A stretch of 64,000 bases of DNA from Actinoplanes sandaracinus (GTDB taxonomy: Bacteria > Actinomycetota > Actinomycetes > Mycobacteriales > Micromonosporaceae). Of the stretch, positions 7,754-16,289 are shown piece after piece; position 1 is the stretch's first letter, and the number at the start of each line of letters is the position of its first letter. Below the pieces are notes generated by a model. It did not search any database. It had not been told where the DNA came from and worked only from the letters and a program-made list of their open reading frames with translations. Made by a program: the position numbers and the translations under genes. The DNA is taken from assembly GCF_030009775.1 (NCBI RefSeq), contig NZ_JASCTH010000010.1:220126-284125 (forward strand), given 5' to 3'.

Positions 7754-8215
7754 ATGACCAACCCCGACATCCCGATCTCCCGCGCCGCGAGCCGTCACGG
7801 CCCGCTCGCGATCCGGCTCAGTCTCGGCATCGTGCTGTTCTGGTTCGGCGTACTCAAGTTCGTGCCCGGCCTCAGCCCGGCCGAGTCCCTGATGATCCGG
7901 ACCGTCGAGGCGCTGACCTTCGGCGTTCTCGTCGGCGACACGGCCCGGCTGTTCGTGGCGGCCGTGGAGACACTCATCGGGGTGGCCCTGCTCACCGGCC
8001 GTATGCCGCACACCGCGCTGGCGGCCCTCGCCCTCCAGATGGCGGGCACGTTCGCCCCGCTGCTGCTCTTCCCGGGCGAGATGTGGCGGCACCCCTTTGT
8101 TCCCAGCTTGGAAGGGCAGTACATCGTGAAGAACATCGTCCTGGTCTCGGCCGCGTTCGCCTTGGCCGCCACGGTCCTGACCCGCCTCCCCGAGGGGGTC
8201 CCGGTCGAGTCGTGA
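7754..8215 (+). CDS. DoxX/DUF417-like membrane protein
   Basis: 153-residue integral membrane protein with about four hydrophobic helices: LAIRLSLGIVLFWFGVLKF, LFVAAVETLIGVALL, ALAALALQMAGTFAPLLLF and IVLVSAAFALAATVL. The early pattern GIVLFWFGVLKFVPGLSPAE matches the DoxX/YkgB group, where small membrane proteins associate with redox enzymes or respiratory quinol systems. ATG 7754 has GGAAGGAAAC upstream. Its function in this locus is unknown; it is the last gene before a ~380-bp gap. Confidence 0.75.
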   Translation: MTNPDIPISRAASRHGPLAIRLSLGIVLFWFGVLKFVPGLSPAESLMIRTVEALTFGVLVGDTARLFVAAVETLIGVALLTGRMPHTALAALALQMAGTFAPLLLFPGEMWRHPFVPSLEGQYIVKNIVLVSAAFALAATVLTRLPEGVPVES

Positions 8216-8518
8216 GGCCGGGCGGATGCCCGGTGACGGCAGTCCGTACGGCGACGGCACTTCCATCGCCTCGAGGCCGGCGAGTTCGAGCCGGCTTCGA
8301 GAGCGAGCGAGGTGCCGTCGTTCTCGTCGATGTTAGCCATCACAAAGCACTCGCCCAAAGGTCAGAGATATGAGCGACATGATTTTCCATATCATGGTAA
8401 ATGGACTTGATGACTGGTCGGCAAAAAGTGTTATGCGATGCCTCTAGTGATGGTCGAGGCCATGCGTTCCTTTGAAGATTGAAGAGATCGCTAGTCGCTT
8501 CGCGTTGCGAAATAAGCA
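8216..8518. other. Non-coding gap, relatively AT-rich
   Basis: About 300 bases after the DoxX-like gene without a credible gene. Base composition turns AT-rich from about 8360 (for example AAAAAGTG and TTCCATATCATGG), unlike the surroundings. I see no terminator. The promoter and operator of the secreted enzyme gene follow. Confidence 0.5.
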
Positions 8519-8565
8519 TTGACTTACATCATTGACTAATCCGCCAGTTAACGCTAACTTGGCGG
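8519..8565 (+). promoter_or_regulatory. Promoter with LacI-like operator for the xylan-enzyme genes
   Basis: TTGACT at 8532-8537 and TAACTT at 8555-8560 are spaced by 17 bp (a second TTGACT lies at 8519). Overlapping the spacer and -10 is AGTTA-ACGC-TAACT (8546-8559), centred on CG as LacI-family operators are, flanked by the arms CCGCCA (8541-8546) and TGGCGG (8560-8565). This suggests a sugar-responsive LacI-type repressor blocking transcription; the repressor gene is not in the window. Confidence 0.6.
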
Positions 8566-8595
8566 CCACATAAATGTCGAGACGGAGGAGTTCGC

Positions 8596-11283
8596 ATGAG
8601 GAAGGCGCTTCTGGCGGCTGCCATGGTCGTCTCCGCCGTGTCGACGGTCGCAGCCGCCACCGGAACGCACGTCACGGCCGCGCCCCGGACGGCCGTGGCC
8701 GCGATCCAGGCGACCTTCTATGTCGCTCCCGACGGCGACGACGGCAATGCGGGATCGATCACGTCACCCTTCCGCACCCTGCAACGCGCCCGGGACGCCG
8801 TGCGCACGGTGAAGACCACCATGACCGGCGACATCCACGTCTATCTTCGCGGCGGCAGTCACCCGGTGAGCTCCACGATCGAGTTCGGGCCGGCCGACTC
8901 CGGCACCGGCGGCCACCGGGTCGTCTATGCCGCGTACCCGAACGAGGTGCCGGTGCTCGAGGGCGGTGTCCGGGTGACCGGATGGACCCAGCACAACGGC
9001 AACATCTGGAAGGCTCCGCTGGACCGTGCCAACAAGCTCCGGGCGCTGTACGTCGACGGCAAGCGTGCGCACATGGCCGCGAAGACGATCAGCTCGGCCG
9101 GATGTCACGGGACGTACAACATCACCGCCGGGCAGGCCGCCTGGGCGTGGGAGTCGGGGTCACAGTGCGCCGGCGCCCGATACAGCGCCTCCGACTTCCC
9201 GGCGATCGCCGGCAACCAGGACGATGTCGAGATCGAAACCGCGACGACCTGGACCTCGGCCGTCGTCGGCGTTCGTCAGGTGACCACCGAGGGCGGCAAC
9301 CGGGTGGCGCACTTCCAGCAGCCGGGCGCGGCGATCGCCCAGGGTGCGTTCAACGGCAACGCGCAGGTCGGTGGCGCCCACAAGGTCATGAACGCGTACG
9401 AGTTCCTGGACGCCCCGGGCGAGTTCTACTTCGACAGGTCGGCCCGGACGGTGTACTACTACCGGGCCGGCGCCGAGAACATGCCGGCCGCGACGGTCTT
9501 CGCGCCCGCCAACGTGACGACCCTGCTGCGGGTGGCCGGCACCTCGACGAGCGATCACGCGCGCGACATCACGTTCTCCGGCCTCACGGTGCGGCACTCC
9601 GACTGGAACCTCACGAACGTGGCCGGTTCCTCGTACAAGCAGGCGCAACAGGGCAACCTCAGCGCGACCGCCTACGCGAAGCAGAACTTCCACGCCTACC
9701 ACTACCGCAACGTCGACGTGACCCCCGGCATCGTCCACCTGCAGAACGCCGACGGGATCCTGCTGCAGCGCAACCGGATACAGCACACCGGCGCCGACGG
9801 GATCAACATGATCAACGACGTGCAGAACAGTCAGTTGATCGGCAATCGCACCGACGACATCGCCGGATCGGCGATCACGGTGGGGCATCCCCAGCACGTC
9901 TACATCGGGGACCACACGCCGGCCAACCGCGAGAAGTACCCGGCCGGCACCGAGGGACTGTGTAGGAACATCGAGATCAAGAACAACTTTCTGTACGACA
10001 GCGCGGTGCTGTTCAACGGGCACAGCCCGATCTCGGCGTACTTCGTGGACACGCTGACGGTGACGCACAACCGGATCGAGAAGGCGCCCTGGGCCGGCAT
10101 CACGCTCGGCTGGGGATGGTGGAACTTCGACGGGTCCGCGGGCTCGATCCTGCCCAACCGGCCCACCACGACGGCGCGGAACAACACCGTCAGCCACAAC
10201 CAGATCGTCGACACCGTCCAGCGCCTCGGTGACACCGCCCCCATCTACACGCTCGGCAGTCAGCCGGGGACCACGATCACCGGCAACTATCTGCAGGGCG
10301 TCCCGTCCGGACACAGGTACGGGCTGCATCCGGACGAGGGCTCGGCGTACATGACGTTCCGCGACAACGTGCTCAGCGTCGACAAGAACGTCACGTGGCT
10401 CGTCAACTCCGACGACTTCGGGCGCAAGCACGATCTGAGCGTCACGCAGACGTACGGGCCGATCAACAAGGTCTCCAACAAGAACCTGCCGAACAGCACG
10501 ATCCAGGACATCCTCGTCTCGTCCGACTATGTCTGGCCCGCCGCCGCGTACGCCATCGCCGTGGACTCCGGGCTGGAGGAGCCGTTCCGGGACATCCTCG
10601 CGCCGGGCGGTCCCGCCCTGCCGGACCACATCCTGCCGGCCAGCACGTTCGTCGCCGCCGGGACATCGTCACTGCGGATCCGCGGTGCCGGTGACGCGAG
10701 CAGAAGGATCTGGCTGGCCCCTTCCGGCACGACGAATTTCGTCGCCGGACCGACGATGACGACCGTGGACGGCGCCGCCGGCTCGATCGCCGTTCCGTCC
10801 TCACCCGGCGACTACCGGCTGTTCGTCCTCGACGCCCAGGGCAATCGATCAGCGGAGTCCACGTCGATCGTCCGGCGGCAGGGCGGCGGTCAGCGGAACG
10901 GGCAGATCGTGGGCGGCCAGTCGGGGCGGTGTGTCGACGTGCCCGGCGCCGCGACCGCCAACGGCACCCAGGTGCAGCTGTGGGACTGCGCCGGCAGCGT
11001 GCAGCAGCGGTGGACCCACACCGCGGGCAGGCAACTGACGGTGTACGGGAACAAGTGCCTGGACGCCACCGGCAACGGCACGGCCAACGGCACCGCGGTC
11101 ATCATCTGGGACTGCCATGGCGCGCTCAACCAGCAGTGGAACGTCAACGCCGACGGAACCATCACGAGCGCCCAGTCCGGGCTCTGCATCGACGCCAACA
11201 ACGCCGCCACCGCGAACGGCACCAAGGTGATCCTCTGGTCGTGCAACGGCGGAGCGAACCAGCGATGGACCCTGAGCAGTTGA
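8596..11283 (+). CDS. Secreted right-handed beta-helix glycosidase-like protein with ricin-type CBM
   Basis: 895-residue exported protein. Signal peptide about residues 1-30 (MRKALLAAAMVVSAVSTVAAA). The N-terminal signature FYVAPDGDDGNAGSITSPFRTLQRARDAVR, followed by VYLRGGSHPVSSTIEF and VVYAAYPNEVPVLEGGVRVTGW, is the pattern of beta-helix polysaccharide enzymes resembling GH141/GH120; I cannot decide the family by eye. The middle holds parallel beta-helix coils (ITFSGLTVRHS, VHLQNADGILLQRNRIQHTGADGINM). About residues 770-895 form a ricin B/CBM13 domain with QXW-like repeats (CVDVPG...QQRW, CLDATG...QQWN, CIDANN...QRWT). GGAGGAG precedes the ATG. It lies 23 bases before a GH10 xylanase, suggesting joint xylan breakdown. 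Confidence 0.82.
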   Translation: MRKALLAAAMVVSAVSTVAAATGTHVTAAPRTAVAAIQATFYVAPDGDDGNAGSITSPFRTLQRARDAVRTVKTTMTGDIHVYLRGGSHPVSSTIEFGPADSGTGGHRVVYAAYPNEVPVLEGGVRVTGWTQHNGNIWKAPLDRANKLRALYVDGKRAHMAAKTISSAGCHGTYNITAGQAAWAWESGSQCAGARYSASDFPAIAGNQDDVEIETATTWTSAVVGVRQVTTEGGNRVAHFQQPGAAIAQGAFNGNAQVGGAHKVMNAYEFLDAPGEFYFDRSARTVYYYRAGAENMPAATVFAPANVTTLLRVAGTSTSDHARDITFSGLTVRHSDWNLTNVAGSSYKQAQQGNLSATAYAKQNFHAYHYRNVDVTPGIVHLQNADGILLQRNRIQHTGADGINMINDVQNSQLIGNRTDDIAGSAITVGHPQHVYIGDHTPANREKYPAGTEGLCRNIEIKNNFLYDSAVLFNGHSPISAYFVDTLTVTHNRIEKAPWAGITLGWGWWNFDGSAGSILPNRPTTTARNNTVSHNQIVDTVQRLGDTAPIYTLGSQPGTTITGNYLQGVPSGHRYGLHPDEGSAYMTFRDNVLSVDKNVTWLVNSDDFGRKHDLSVTQTYGPINKVSNKNLPNSTIQDILVSSDYVWPAAAYAIAVDSGLEEPFRDILAPGGPALPDHILPASTFVAAGTSSLRIRGAGDASRRIWLAPSGTTNFVAGPTMTTVDGAAGSIAVPSSPGDYRLFVLDAQGNRSAESTSIVRRQGGGQRNGQIVGGQSGRCVDVPGAATANGTQVQLWDCAGSVQQRWTHTAGRQLTVYGNKCLDATGNGTANGTAVIIWDCHGALNQQWNVNADGTITSAQSGLCIDANNAATANGTKVILWSCNGGANQRWTLSS

Positions 11284-11306
11284 GACTCCCAGGAGGAAGC
11301 GCACCG

Positions 11307-12725
11307 ATGAACGAGGTCCCCGCCCGCTCGAAACGCCGTACCGTCGGCCGCGCCCGGCTGCTCGCCGGCGGCGTCGTCGCCCTGGTGACGGCCGTGGCGT
11401 CGGTGGCCATGGCCACACTCGCCCACGCCGATCTCAGCGGCCCGCCCGGAACCACGCTGAAGGCGGCCGCCGAGCGCAGCGGCCGGTACTTCGGCGCCGC
11501 CATGGGGGGAGACCGTCTCAACGACTCGGGCTTCCTCACCATCGCGAACCGCGAGTTCGACATGATGACGGCCGTCAATGAGATGAAGCCCGACGCGACC
11601 CAGCCCAACCGTGGCCAGTTCGACTTCCGGGCCGGCGACGCCATCTACAACTGGGCCACCCAGCGCGGCATGAAGGTTCGTGGCCACACCCTGGCCTGGC
11701 ACGCACAGCAGCCGAGGTTCTGGGGGAGCCTCAACGGCAGCGCCCTGCGCACCGCGATGATCGACCACATCAACGGTGTCATGGGCCACTACCGGGGCAA
11801 GCTCTACGCCTGGGACGTGGTCAACGAGGCCTTCGCCGAGAACGGCAGCCGGCGGTCGTCGAACCTGCAGTCCACCGGCAACGACTGGATCGAGGCGGCG
11901 TTCCGGGCCGCGCGTGCCGCCGACCCCGGCGTGCAGCTGTGCTACAACGACTACAACATCGAGAACCGGACGTACGGCAAGACGCAGGGCGTCTACCACA
12001 TGATCAAGGACTTCAAGGCCCGTGGCGTCCCCATCGACTGCGTCGGCCTCCAGACCCACTTCACCGGTGGCAGTTCACTGCCCGGCAACTTCCAGCAGAC
12101 GCTGTCGAGCTTCGCCGCCCTCGGGGTGGACGTGGCGCTGACCGAGGTCGACGTCACCAACGCCTCCAGCAGCCAGTACCAGGGTCTCACCCAGGCCTGC
12201 ATGAACGTTCCCCGCTGCGTCGGCATCACGACATGGGGCGTGCGCGACAGCGACTCCTGGCGCGGCAACGAGAACCCGCTGCTCTTCGACCGCAACAGCA
12301 ACCCCAAGGCCGCCTACACCTCGGTCCTCAACGCCCTCAACGCCGCCTCCACCACGGTGCCGGGGACGAGCACACCGAGCGGCAGCACGTCACCGAGCAC
12401 GCCGAACGACCCCGGGCAGCCGGGCGTCTGCACCGCGACGTACCGCTCGGCCGGCAGTTGGGGCGGTGGCTTCCAGGGTGAGGTCACCGTGAGCAACAAC
12501 GGCTCCACCACCCTCAACGGCTGGACGGTGCGGATGACGCTGGCCGGCGGGCAGACCATCGTCAACGTCTGGAACGGCGCCAACACCGGCAGCACCGGCA
12601 CGGTCAGCGTGCGGAACGCCGCGTACAACGGCTCCCTCGGCGCGAACGCCTCGACCAGTTTCGGCTTCCTGGCCAACGGAAGCACCAGCACGGCGCCCGG
12701 CGACATCTCATGCACCAGCCCCTGA
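11307..12725 (+). CDS. Secreted endo-1,4-beta-xylanase (GH10) with CBM2
   Basis: 472 residues. An export signal covers about residues 1-42 (twin Arg followed by a hydrophobic run, ending near AHA). The GH10 barrel spans about 48-350 with acid/base Glu174 in WDVVNEAF and nucleophile Glu280 in VALTEVDV; the HTLAWHAQQP motif that lines the subsite is present. A Thr/Ser/Pro linker (about 352-378) leads to a C-terminal CBM2 (CTATYRSAGSWGGGFQGEVTVSN through DISC) that binds cellulose or xylan. AGGAGGAAG stands 8 bases before the ATG. It hydrolyses internal xylan linkages outside the cell. It is probably co-transcribed with the beta-helix protein under the upstream LacI-like operator. Confidence 0.95.
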   Translation: MNEVPARSKRRTVGRARLLAGGVVALVTAVASVAMATLAHADLSGPPGTTLKAAAERSGRYFGAAMGGDRLNDSGFLTIANREFDMMTAVNEMKPDATQPNRGQFDFRAGDAIYNWATQRGMKVRGHTLAWHAQQPRFWGSLNGSALRTAMIDHINGVMGHYRGKLYAWDVVNEAFAENGSRRSSNLQSTGNDWIEAAFRAARAADPGVQLCYNDYNIENRTYGKTQGVYHMIKDFKARGVPIDCVGLQTHFTGGSSLPGNFQQTLSSFAALGVDVALTEVDVTNASSSQYQGLTQACMNVPRCVGITTWGVRDSDSWRGNENPLLFDRNSNPKAAYTSVLNALNAASTTVPGTSTPSGSTSPSTPNDPGQPGVCTATYRSAGSWGGGFQGEVTVSNNGSTTLNGWTVRMTLAGGQTIVNVWNGANTGSTGTVSVRNAAYNGSLGANASTSFGFLANGSTSTAPGDISCTSP

Positions 12726-12910
12726 CCGGCGGCCACGAACCACACCCACGTCAGGGCGCTGGTACGGGCCGCCGGTGACCGTGGAATCGCCCAGCTGGCC
12801 CACGTCGTTGAAGCCCCAGCACCTCAGGCTCGCATCGGTGCGGATGCCGCAGTTCGCCGACGAGCCGGCGGCGACCCTCGTCCAGTTCCGTTCGCCGATG
12901 ATGAGCCGGG
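12708..12910 (-). pseudogene. RCC1-repeat protein remnant
   Basis: On the minus strand one frame reads WTRVAAGSSANCGIRTDASLRCWGFNDVGQLGD, a complete RCC1-type repeat, and stops at 12708-12710 inside the end of the xylanase gene. No start or further repeats are found on the other side: homology ends near 12905, where an unrelated plus-strand remnant begins. Bacterial RCC1 proteins are usually several hundred residues long, so this is a fragment left by deletion. Confidence 0.6.
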
Positions 12911-13519
12911 GCGCGCCGAAGAGCGGATCGACACGGCGGTTTCCCGGCCGCCCGGCAAGCGCTCGTCGAGGGAGTCATCGCCGCCAAACGCGAAGTGGCC
13001 CGGCTGGGGATCGACACCCGGATCGGCTGCAACTCCACCGCCATCTTCGATCCGGACCAGGAGTTCTGGACCGACCTGGGCCGCCGGGGCGGTGAGGAAT
13101 TCCGGTCCGCTCTCGACTACGCCGGCCTGGACTTCTTTCCCGACGTATTCCAGCCCATCCCGGCCGATCGCCTTTCCGAGGCGGTCACGGGGGTGCTGGC
13201 CCTCTTCCGCCGACAGAGTCTCGCCGCGGCCGGCATCGCCGACTCCGTGCCCATTCACATCACCGAGCACGGCTGGGGCACCGGCGTCGGGCGGCCGTAT
13301 TCCCGTCAGGCTGACGTGCTCGACACCGTCGTGCGCGCCATCGACGAGCACAGCGAAGAACTCAACATCACCACCTACGAGCACTTCGCGCTACGGGACG
13401 CCGACAGCGACCATGACCATCCTCTGTTCCAGCTCGGCATCCTCGACTCCCACTACGAGCCCAAGCCGGCAGCCGCCACCTACCGAAACCTCATCGCCGA
13501 GCTCAGCGTGAGGGCATGA
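12911..13519 (+). pseudogene. C-terminal remnant of a clan GH-A-like glycosidase
   Basis: The frame from about 12911 reads RHGGFPAARQALVEGVIAAKREVARLGIDTRIGCNSTAIF, continues through LDYAGLDFFPDVF, and has a probable nucleophile Glu in VPIHITEHGWGTG and a C-terminal LFQLGILDSHYEPKPAAATYRNLIAEL. This is the back half of a TIM-barrel glycosidase; the first half with the acid/base Glu is missing. A GTG at 12995 could start a 174-residue product, but the homology runs upstream of it, so truncation is more likely than a true short gene. Confidence 0.6.
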
Positions 13520-13603
13520 GGCGGATTCCGTACGAGATGAGTGGTTCAAGGGTCAGGCCGGCTCGCCCCTCCTTCCCGCCCGCGTCAATAAAGTGCTGAA
13601 CTA

Positions 13604-13625
13604 GATAGTCTGCAAGCAGATTATC
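13604..13625. promoter_or_regulatory. Palindromic operator-like site
   Basis: GATAGTCTGC-AA-GCAGATTATC: 10-bp arms with one mismatch and a 2-bp centre, in an AT-rich stretch about 130 bp upstream of the oxidoreductase at 13753. Its length and spacing suit a TetR- or MarR-type dimer. No such regulator gene is adjacent. Confidence 0.4.
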
Positions 13626-13752
13626 CGCTAGTGTCAGAGGCGAGCGGAAACGCTCACGACACCATCGCCCATGTCGTTCGCGGGCCGTGTGACGCCGGCG
13701 CCGCACGTACCACCCTGCTGACATCGCACCTTCCGGAAGGATCGACTCGCTG

Positions 13753-14238
13753 ATGAGTGAGACCCACTACGGCCCCGGCCAAGGCCCCAGCGCCCGCGCC
13801 CTCACCGACGACGAAGTGATCCGGATCCTCGGCTCGCAGCAGTTCGGCGTACTGGCGACCGTCAAACGGAACGGCCACCCCCACCTGGCCTCGATGGTCT
13901 TCACCTGGGACGCCGACGAGCGGCTCCTCCGGTTCTCCTCGGCCGCCGGGCGCATCAAGGTGAGCCATCTGCGCCGCGATCCACGAGCCACCCTGCACGT
14001 GCAGGGCGGGAACGTCTTCTCCTATGCCGTCGCGGAGGGCGAGGCGCAGGTGTCGGAGCCGAGTGTGGAGCCCGGCGACGCGACCGGACGGGAACTGCTG
14101 GCCATGGTCGGCGGCCTTGGCGATGCGGCAGACGAGACGGCGTTCCTCGAGCAAATGGTGAAGGATCGGCGCGTGGTGATCAGCCTCAGGGTGTCTCGCC
14201 TGTACGGGACCGCCCTGGACGGACCGGTCGAATCCTGA
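13753..14238 (+). CDS. PPOX-class F420-dependent oxidoreductase
   Basis: 161-residue split-barrel flavin/F420-binding protein of the pyridoxamine-phosphate-oxidase-like superfamily (Rv1155-like group). Characteristic segments are FGVLATVKRNGHPHLASMVFTW near residue 33, the phosphate-binding FSSAAGRIKVSHLRRDPRATLHV around 70-90, and the C-terminal VVISLRVSRLYGTALDG. Members reduce small substrates using F420H2, a cofactor common in actinomycetes; the substrate here is unknown. ATG 13753 follows GGAAGGATC at a proper distance. It is monocistronic, with a palindrome upstream and a GC hairpin downstream. Confidence 0.88.
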   Translation: MSETHYGPGQGPSARALTDDEVIRILGSQQFGVLATVKRNGHPHLASMVFTWDADERLLRFSSAAGRIKVSHLRRDPRATLHVQGGNVFSYAVAEGEAQVSEPSVEPGDATGRELLAMVGGLGDAADETAFLEQMVKDRRVVISLRVSRLYGTALDGPVES

Positions 14239-14298
14239 ACAGCAGCTCCCGAGCCGGAGCGCGGAGCGGGCCCGGCCGGGCGCGCTAGGGGTGGCCGG

Positions 14299-14320
14299 GC
14301 CGCCGGTAATTGCCGGCGGC
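14299..14320. terminator. Hairpin after the F420-dependent oxidoreductase
   Basis: GCCGCCGG-TAATTG-CCGGCGGC, 8-bp arms with a 6-base loop; pairing continues outward with one bulge. It lies 61 bases after the oxidoreductase stop and 30 bases before the next start. Confidence 0.5.
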
Positions 14321-14349
14321 CGGCAGGAGGCAGCCGCTACCGTGCCTCC

Positions 14350-15225
14350 ATGGTGGATGCGCACGAGCGATTCGTGGCCTCCGGGCCGCTGCGGATCTGG
14401 ACCGAGCGGGCCGGCGATCCCGAGCTTCCCGCCGTCTTGATGGTCCTGGGGTCGGCTGCTCAGGGTGTCAGCTGCCCCGACGCGCTGGTCGGCCGGCTGG
14501 TCGAGCGCGGGGTTCAGGTGATCCGGTTCGATCATCGGGACACCGGCCGGTCCAGCGTCGTCGACTTCGATGCTCAGCCGTACACGATCGGGGACATGGC
14601 TCGCGACTGCCTGGCCGTACTGGACGGTTATGGACTGGATTCCGCTCATGTGGCGGGGGCCTCGCTGGGCGGCATGATCGCTCAGTGGCTGGGTGTGCAC
14701 GCGCCGGACCGGGTCCGGTCCTTGACGGTGATGTCCAGCTCGCCGATGGGTCATGATCCGAGTCCGGTGTGGGCGCGGGCGCGGGCCGGGGAACCGCCCG
14801 ACCCGGATGATCTGCCGCCGCCGGCGCCGGAGTTTCTCGCACATCTGGCCGCCGGGCTGCCGTCGGGTGTGGAGTCCGACGTGGCCTTGTTCCGGCTCTT
14901 CAACGGGCCGGTCCGGCCGTTCGACGAGCCGGCCGCCCGGGCGATGCTGGACCTGGCGCTGTCACGGGCCACCGATCCGGCGGCCGCGGCCAACCATCAC
15001 CGGGCCGTCTGGAGGGCCGACCCTGGCCTGCTCGCCCCGCTGTCATCGATCACCGCGCCGACCTCGATCGTGCACGGCGACCAGGACCCGGTCTATCCGC
15101 TCGACCACGGGGAAGCCCTGGCTGCCGCGATCCCGGGCGCAATACTGCACGTCGTACCCGGGATGGGCCATGTCATGACATCACCGGGCCTGCCCGAGGA
15201 GGTCGCCGAGCTGATCCGGCTGTGA
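14350..15225 (+). CDS. Alpha/beta-hydrolase
   Basis: 291-residue alpha/beta-hydrolase fold enzyme. Seen are the oxyanion strand VLMVLGSA, the conserved VIRFDHRDTGRSS loop, the nucleophile elbow GASLGG (Ser), the acid in IVHGDQDPVYP and the catalytic His in VPGMGHVM close to the C-terminus. The layout resembles the aclacinomycin methylesterase (RdmC)-like group widespread in actinomycetes, but the substrate cannot be inferred and no biosynthetic cluster surrounds it. A GGCAGGAGG ribosome-binding sequence lies about 20 bases upstream of this ATG, rather far, so the precise start is moderately certain. Confidence 0.88.
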   Translation: MVDAHERFVASGPLRIWTERAGDPELPAVLMVLGSAAQGVSCPDALVGRLVERGVQVIRFDHRDTGRSSVVDFDAQPYTIGDMARDCLAVLDGYGLDSAHVAGASLGGMIAQWLGVHAPDRVRSLTVMSSSPMGHDPSPVWARARAGEPPDPDDLPPPAPEFLAHLAAGLPSGVESDVALFRLFNGPVRPFDEPAARAMLDLALSRATDPAAAANHHRAVWRADPGLLAPLSSITAPTSIVHGDQDPVYPLDHGEALAAAIPGAILHVVPGMGHVMTSPGLPEEVAELIRL

Positions 15226-15381
15226 CCCGCCGTGCGAAAGGCGGGCCGTGCCGGTGAACAGCCACACGGTGAACCACCCCGCGATTGATCCATCGTGCGC
15301 CGTCGCTGCCGCCGCACACCCGACAGAAGCGGCGCAGAAGGTGTCGGACGATCGGCGCCGATGCGGCCGCACCATGGGGGC

Positions 15382-16179
15382 ATGGATGACACGACCTTGG
15401 TTTCCCGCTTCCTTCGCGACGGCTTCGTGAAGCTGGAGGGTGCCGTCGCGCCGCGGGTGGCCGCGGACTGCACACGGCTGCTGTGGCGAGAGACGGGCTG
15501 CGAACCGGACGATCCATCGACGTGGCCACAGCCCGTGCACCGGGTGGCCGGCATGGCACAGGGACCGTTCGCCGCCGCACCCAACTCCCCGTTCCTCCAC
15601 CACGCGTACGACCTCCTGGTCGGCGCGGGACGCTGGGAACCGCGCTACTCGCTGGGCACGTTCCCCCTGCGCTTCCCGCACCGAGAGGAGCCGGACGACG
15701 CGGGCTGGCACATCGAGGGCAGTTACCTGCCGGAGGGCGAGAGCTGGTACTTCACCAATGTGCGCTCCCGCGGCCGGGCGCTGCTGATGCTGTTCCTGTT
15801 CAGCGAGGTCGGTGAACAGGACGCCCCGACGCGGATCCGGGTCGGCTCACACCTCGACGTGCCGAAGGTGCTGGAGAAGTACGGGGAGGACGGGGCGAGC
15901 GGACTGGATCTCGCGCCCGATCTGGTGGCGGCGTCCGACCACCGGCCACTCGCCCTCGCCACCGGGTCTCCGGGCGACGTCTTCCTGTGCCATCCATTCC
16001 TGGTGCACGCGGCGCAACCGCACCATGGGACCCGGCCGCGCTTCATGGCCCAGCCCCCGCTGATGCCGGCCGCGCCGTACGTATTGGAGCGCGCCGACGG
16101 CGCGTACTCGCCCGTGGAGATCGCGATCCGCCGAGGCCTCGGACAGGACACCCCCGGTCCGGACACCAGACGGCACTGA
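15382..16179 (+). CDS. Phytanoyl-CoA dioxygenase family protein
   Basis: 265-residue cupin-fold Fe(II)/2-oxoglutarate oxygenase-like protein. The putative iron site is HIE in GWHIEGSYLPEG, an HxE variant of the usual HxD, with a distal His in LCHPFLVHAAQPHHGTRPRFM, and the Arg of RPRF for 2-oxoglutarate. The family hydroxylates lipids and natural products. The open frame extends upstream, but MDDTTLVSRFLRDGFVKLEGAV is the usual N-terminus of the family (FLRDGFV), so ATG 15382 is chosen. The neighbours are unrelated and give no pathway clue. Confidence 0.83.
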   Translation: MDDTTLVSRFLRDGFVKLEGAVAPRVAADCTRLLWRETGCEPDDPSTWPQPVHRVAGMAQGPFAAAPNSPFLHHAYDLLVGAGRWEPRYSLGTFPLRFPHREEPDDAGWHIEGSYLPEGESWYFTNVRSRGRALLMLFLFSEVGEQDAPTRIRVGSHLDVPKVLEKYGEDGASGLDLAPDLVAASDHRPLALATGSPGDVFLCHPFLVHAAQPHHGTRPRFMAQPPLMPAAPYVLERADGAYSPVEIAIRRGLGQDTPGPDTRRH

Positions 16180-16289
16180 CGACAACGCCGGGTGACCGCG
16201 CTCAGCGCGGACTCGCCCCGCTCGACCCCGGCGCCCTGGCCGCGGCATTTCGGCTCTCGCTCGGAGAACCAAGGGACACCCGGATTGCA

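Noticed and set aside
13503..13724. Short minus-strand frame before the F420-dependent gene, considered as a regulator
   Set aside because: No HTH pattern and no ribosome binding site; it overlaps the palindromic site.
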